Assembly (NCBI GenBank): GCA_022822245.1
Contig: JAJECB010000368.1
Span: 1-7,863, forward strand
DNA: 7,863 nucleotides
DNA from: Gammaproteobacteria bacterium
GTDB taxonomy: Bacteria; Pseudomonadota; Gammaproteobacteria; HK1
Direction: 5' to 3'
Shown: positions 5,577-7,863 of the stretch, in pieces
Layout of the letters: each line of letters begins with the position of its first letter
Numbering within the stretch: position 1 is the first letter of the stretch
Made by a program: the position numbers and the translations under genes
The notes under the pieces: model-generated
The model's input: the letters and a program-made list of their open reading frames with translations, nothing else
Databases searched by the model: none
What the model was told of the DNA's origin: nothing

Positions 5577-5720
5577 CTACCATTGCGCCAACTCGAAATC
5601 ACCCAGCGCCGAGTACTCCGGCACGCGCACCGCCATGGTCCGGTCCACGTGGGACCGGAACTCGACCGTCACCAGGACGAAGCCCGACCGGTCGCGGCGA
5701 CATACCTGCCGGATGTCTCC
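5577..5720 (-). pseudogene. Rpn/YhgA-like nuclease core fragment
   Basis: The minus-strand translation contains FVLVTVEFRSHVDRTMAVRV followed by PEYSAL. It aligns with the family's core strand LLLEFQSxVDRxMAVRxxxYxxLL. The E-x-Q of the PD-(D/E)XK nuclease site reads E-F-R here, with Gln replaced by Arg. The frame stops at 5577-5579 just after ELAQW, before the LPPVLP part. No N-terminal part is recognisable upstream to about 5996. It is an inactive piece, likely from the same gene as the fragment at 5059-5400. Confidence 0.65.
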
Positions 5721-5996
5721 TTCGGGTTTCAAATCCTGCTCCTGGTGGATGCCGGATTGCGCGGCGGATCCCGATACGGCACTCCGGCCGCTCGAGGAGA
5801 GGGCAGATACCGCCCGCCGCCGCTGGTGCCAGTGTGTATGAGAGTTTGTTTGTAGGCCCTGCCGCGCAAGGGCGCACGACACGCGGGAACGCCCGGGCTG
5901 GAACGCGGGTTCGTTGCGTGGCCGGACGCCGTCTGCGCGAAGCGGCGGGCGGCGACGGCGACGGTTCTTCAAAGTCGATCTCATCGGACGAGAGGC
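5721..5996. other. GC-rich stretch with no recognisable gene
   Basis: Open frames exist on both strands because stops are rare at this GC content, but none shows family motifs or a ribosome binding site. I see no RNA gene. It may be further decayed nuclease-gene DNA plus the 5' region of the next gene; no convincing promoter was found. Confidence 0.5.
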
Positions 5997-6002
5997 ATGG
6001 TG

Positions 6003-6470
6003 ATGAGCAAATGGGGGATTCACGGCGCGCGGGGTGCGTTTCAGGAGATTGTGGAATCGCTGATGCGCACGCTGCTGGAGGACCATCCGACGCTGCTGCG
6101 CGAACGGGACGTGTCCCGCCTGATGGATGCCGAGTACTGCAAGGGCGTGCTGGGCTTGAGCATCGCGAACTTCGCGCTCCTGCGCCATTGCGAACAGGGA
6201 CACATGATTCAGGGCCACGCCCGGTACTGGAAGCACGTCTACGCCGACCGGTTCTACGTCTGCTCGCAGTGGTGGAAGGACCATCACCCGACCAACGCGA
6301 CCGCGCTGTCGGGGTTCGCGTCCGGGGTCGCCGAGAGGAACGTCGGGCATCCGGGCACGGCGCGGCTCCGCCACCACATCGATGCACTCGACGCATACGC
6401 CCGCGCCGCCGGCCATGCGCAACCCCCCGGCAAGCAGGACGCGTACCCGCAATCCTGGAGGGCGCCATGA
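6003..6470 (+). CDS. hypothetical His/Trp-rich protein, coupled to tadZ-like gene
   Basis: This is a 155-residue protein that I do not recognise. GAGAGG (5990-5995) lies 7 bases before the ATG at 6003, which makes it a better start than the ATG at 5997. The protein looks soluble, with no signal peptide or membrane segment. An N-terminal helical part (FQEIVESLMRTLLEDHPTLL) is followed by a dense motif region at residues 45-95: YCKGVLGLSIANFALL, then GHARYWKHVY and YVCSQWWKDHH. The region holds three Cys (46, 63, 87) and several His (62, 67, 72, 78, 94, 95), so metal or nucleic-acid binding is possible but unproven. The C-terminal 40 residues look less ordered. Its TGA overlaps the next ATG (ATGA at 6467-6470), so it is translationally coupled to the TadZ-like gene, although it does not resemble CpaD, the usual neighbour. 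Confidence 0.75.
   Translation: MSKWGIHGARGAFQEIVESLMRTLLEDHPTLLRERDVSRLMDAEYCKGVLGLSIANFALLRHCEQGHMIQGHARYWKHVYADRFYVCSQWWKDHHPTNATALSGFASGVAERNVGHPGTARLRHHIDALDAYARAAGHAQPPGKQDAYPQSWRAP
6457..6461 (+). promoter_or_regulatory. strong ribosome binding site of the tadZ-like gene
   Basis: GGAGG lies inside the end of the preceding gene, 5 bases before the ATG at 6467. It fixes this start over longer upstream open frame. Confidence 0.8.
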
Positions 6471-7831
6471 TCGACGCCGGATTTGCCGGGATAATCCCCG
6501 CACTGGACGACGGCGCGGAGGCGCGCGCGGCCTCCGCCGTGCCGGAGGCCATCGACGCGCTTGCCTTCACCACCGACGCCGCGAGCGAGGCGGCACTTAC
6601 CGAGGGGCTCTCGCACCTTGGCGATGCGCAAGTCTGGGGCGGCGGGCTTCGCGCAGGCGTCGAGGTGCTCAGGCAAGGCGAGACGGCGCCGCTCGTCTTC
6701 GTCGACCTCGACGGCGAGCCCTATCCGGCAGGCGCGCTCTACGAGCTCGCGGCGGTGTGCGAGGAGGGTACTGCGGTGGTGGCGTTCGGCACCGACGCGA
6801 CCGCGTCGTACTGCCGCGCGGTACTGCTCGCGGGCGTTGCGGAATACCTGGTCAAGCCCCTCGACCCCGCGGCGATGCGCGAGGCGGCGGCGCGGGCCAC
6901 CGCCGGCGACGACGATGGCCCGAAGGGCGCGCTCGTCGGCTTCACGGGCACCGGCGGCACGGGCGCGACGACCCTTGCCGTGCTCACAGCGCTCGAAGCG
7001 GCCTCGCGCGGGCGCTATGTTTCGGTGCTGGACCTGAACCGCACGTCGCCTGCGGCCTCGCTCGCGCTCGATGTCGAGCCCGCCTCGGGGCTCGTCGACC
7101 TGCTTGGCACCGCCGCGCGCGCCTCGCTCCACCCGGAGATGGTGGAGCGGGTGGGCGTCGAGCGCCCGCCGCGCCTCACCGTCTACGGTTATGGGCAGAG
7201 CGCGAGCCCCACACCGCCGCCCGCGCCCGCGTGGGCGGTGTGCGAGCTCATCGTCGAGCTTCAGCGTCGCTCGCACCTCGTCATCGTCGACGGGGTGGAC
7301 GATGCGCACCTCGCGCACGCCGTGCTCGCGCTCGTCGACAACCGGGTGCTCGTCATCGAACCGACGGCGACGGGCGCGCCCGCGGCTGCGCGCACGATTG
7401 CACGCCTCGGCCCGCTGCTTGGGCGCGGCTGGCCGCATGTCGTCGTTCAGAACCACACCCGGGCGTTCGACCTTGAAGCGGGCGAGCGGGCGCTCGCGCG
7501 GGCGGGCTTTCGCGCGAAGCCCCACATCGCCGTCCCCTTCGAGCCCGCGCTTCCCGCCTTCGCCGCCTCGGGCATGCCCGAGAAGCGGTTTCCCCGGCCC
7601 TTGCGCGAGCCGCTGGCTTCGCTCGTCGATCGGATCCTCGCCACTGGTGTCGCCGAAGCGGAAGCTGTGGCGGTCGCCGAGACGCCCGCGCAGGCCCCGG
7701 GTGCCGGCGCCCGCCGCCCGCAGCGGTCGCGCGTCCCGGCTTCGCGCATCCGGCGCCGGCCGCTGCTCTCGACGCTGCGCGGGCTGCTTCCGTCGAACAC
7801 CGGCCGGGCGCTGCCCGCGCGGGGGGTTTGA
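6467..7831 (+). CDS. TadZ/CpaE-like pilus assembly ATPase
   Basis: This is a 454-residue protein with the two-domain layout of TadZ/CpaE, which localises the tad (Flp/type IVc pilus) machine at the cell pole or membrane. An N-terminal receiver-like domain (about residues 70-145) includes LVFVDLDGE and LLAGVAEYLVKPLDP. A MinD/ParA-type ATPase domain follows: deviant Walker A GTGGTGATT (residues 161-169), VLDLN (the DLD strand), LVIVDGV (Walker B region) and VLVIEPT. Both lysines of the canonical KGGxGKT are absent (Thr162 and Ala167), as in the atypical P-loops of many TadZ proteins, so ATP may bind without strong hydrolysis. The Arg/Pro-rich C-terminus is low complexity. The start is well supported by GGAGG at 6457-6461, 5 bases before the ATG. 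Base composition is the highest in the window (46 of 60 bases GC in 7081-7140). A CpaE assignment is confident; only locus context beyond the window would prove a complete tad cluster. Confidence 0.88.
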   Translation: MIDAGFAGIIPALDDGAEARAASAVPEAIDALAFTTDAASEAALTEGLSHLGDAQVWGGGLRAGVEVLRQGETAPLVFVDLDGEPYPAGALYELAAVCEEGTAVVAFGTDATASYCRAVLLAGVAEYLVKPLDPAAMREAAARATAGDDDGPKGALVGFTGTGGTGATTLAVLTALEAASRGRYVSVLDLNRTSPAASLALDVEPASGLVDLLGTAARASLHPEMVERVGVERPPRLTVYGYGQSASPTPPPAPAWAVCELIVELQRRSHLVIVDGVDDAHLAHAVLALVDNRVLVIEPTATGAPAAARTIARLGPLLGRGWPHVVVQNHTRAFDLEAGERALARAGFRAKPHIAVPFEPALPAFAASGMPEKRFPRPLREPLASLVDRILATGVAEAEAVAVAETPAQAPGAGARRPQRSRVPASRIRRRPLLSTLRGLLPSNTGRALPARGV

Positions 7832-7836
7832 GACCG

Positions 7837-7863
7837 ATGCCCGCGCGCGCCTTCGGCCGCCGT
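7837..7863 (+). CDS. start of a further gene, possibly TadA/CpaF (3' truncated)
   Basis: An ATG five bases after the TadZ-like stop opens MPARAFGRR to the window edge. In tad loci the next gene is often the secretion ATPase TadA/CpaF, many of which begin with a short F-G-[KR]-R-like N-terminus. Nine codons and no clear ribosome binding site cannot prove this. Confidence 0.35.

Noticed and set aside
5243..6466. Upstream extension of the TadZ-like frame (total 862 residues)
   Set aside because: Open only because stops are rare at high GC; Arg/Pro/Ser-rich and overlaps other genes. GGAGG before ATG 6467 and the domain start fix the true N-terminus.
5577..6503. 308-residue minus-strand ORF as a single protein
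   Set aside because: Only its last 47 residues show Rpn-family similarity; the rest is antisense to the 6003-6470 gene or has no pattern.
6284..7525. 413-residue minus-strand ORF opposite tadZ
   Set aside because: Arg/Gly-rich antisense shadow of the TadZ-like gene.
1..7863. tRNA, rRNA, CRISPR array and riboswitch scan by eye
   Set aside because: No cloverleaf with T-arm consensus, no rRNA-like segments, no regularly spaced repeats were seen; the branched fold at 5458-5549 lacks tRNA features.

Overview
The window is GC-rich DNA from a bacterium that is most likely Gram-negative (a Pseudomonadota-like genome would fit, but nothing here fixes the taxon). It reads as three blocks of different character joined by decayed sequence.

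Block 1 (about 2-3492, + strand, roughly 60% GC) is a tightly packed dlt-like operon for acylating a cell-surface polymer. It holds a DltA-type adenylation enzyme (5' truncated), a membrane-anchored SGNH (DltD-like) acyltransferase, a DltB-like MBOAT transferase, and a 38-residue single-pass microprotein. The microprotein ends in PYVQF, which resembles the C-terminal acyl-tyrosine motif of DltX. The genes overlap by a few bases, so they should be co-translated and work as one machine: activation on a carrier protein, transfer across the membrane by the MBOAT, then delivery to the polymer by the SGNH enzyme, with the microprotein as a possible relay. The carrier protein (DltC) is not in the window and probably lies upstream. 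The residue that selects D-Ala in DltA (Cys) is Asn here, so the activated group may not be D-alanine.

Block 2 (about 3493-5996) is a low-density region. It starts with an AT-rich island (3601-3720 is 30% GC by hand count). It continues with at least four minus-strand remnants of Rpn/YhgA-like PD-(D/E)XK nuclease genes, broken by stops and deletions. An intact 74-residue DUF1640-like membrane protein gene sits among them. One 88-bp piece of the nuclease genes is present twice (87.5% identical). A gene-free gap at about 5400-5576 contains a nested cluster of inverted repeats.

Block 3 (about 6003-7863, + strand, up to 77% GC on sampled lines) has an unrecognised 155-residue protein whose stop overlaps the start of a TadZ/CpaE-like pilus-assembly ATPase. 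The first nine codons of a further gene, possibly the TadA/CpaF ATPase, follow at the window end. This looks like part of a tad (Flp pilus) locus.

The window starts with a 19-G run that may be an assembly or sequencing artefact.
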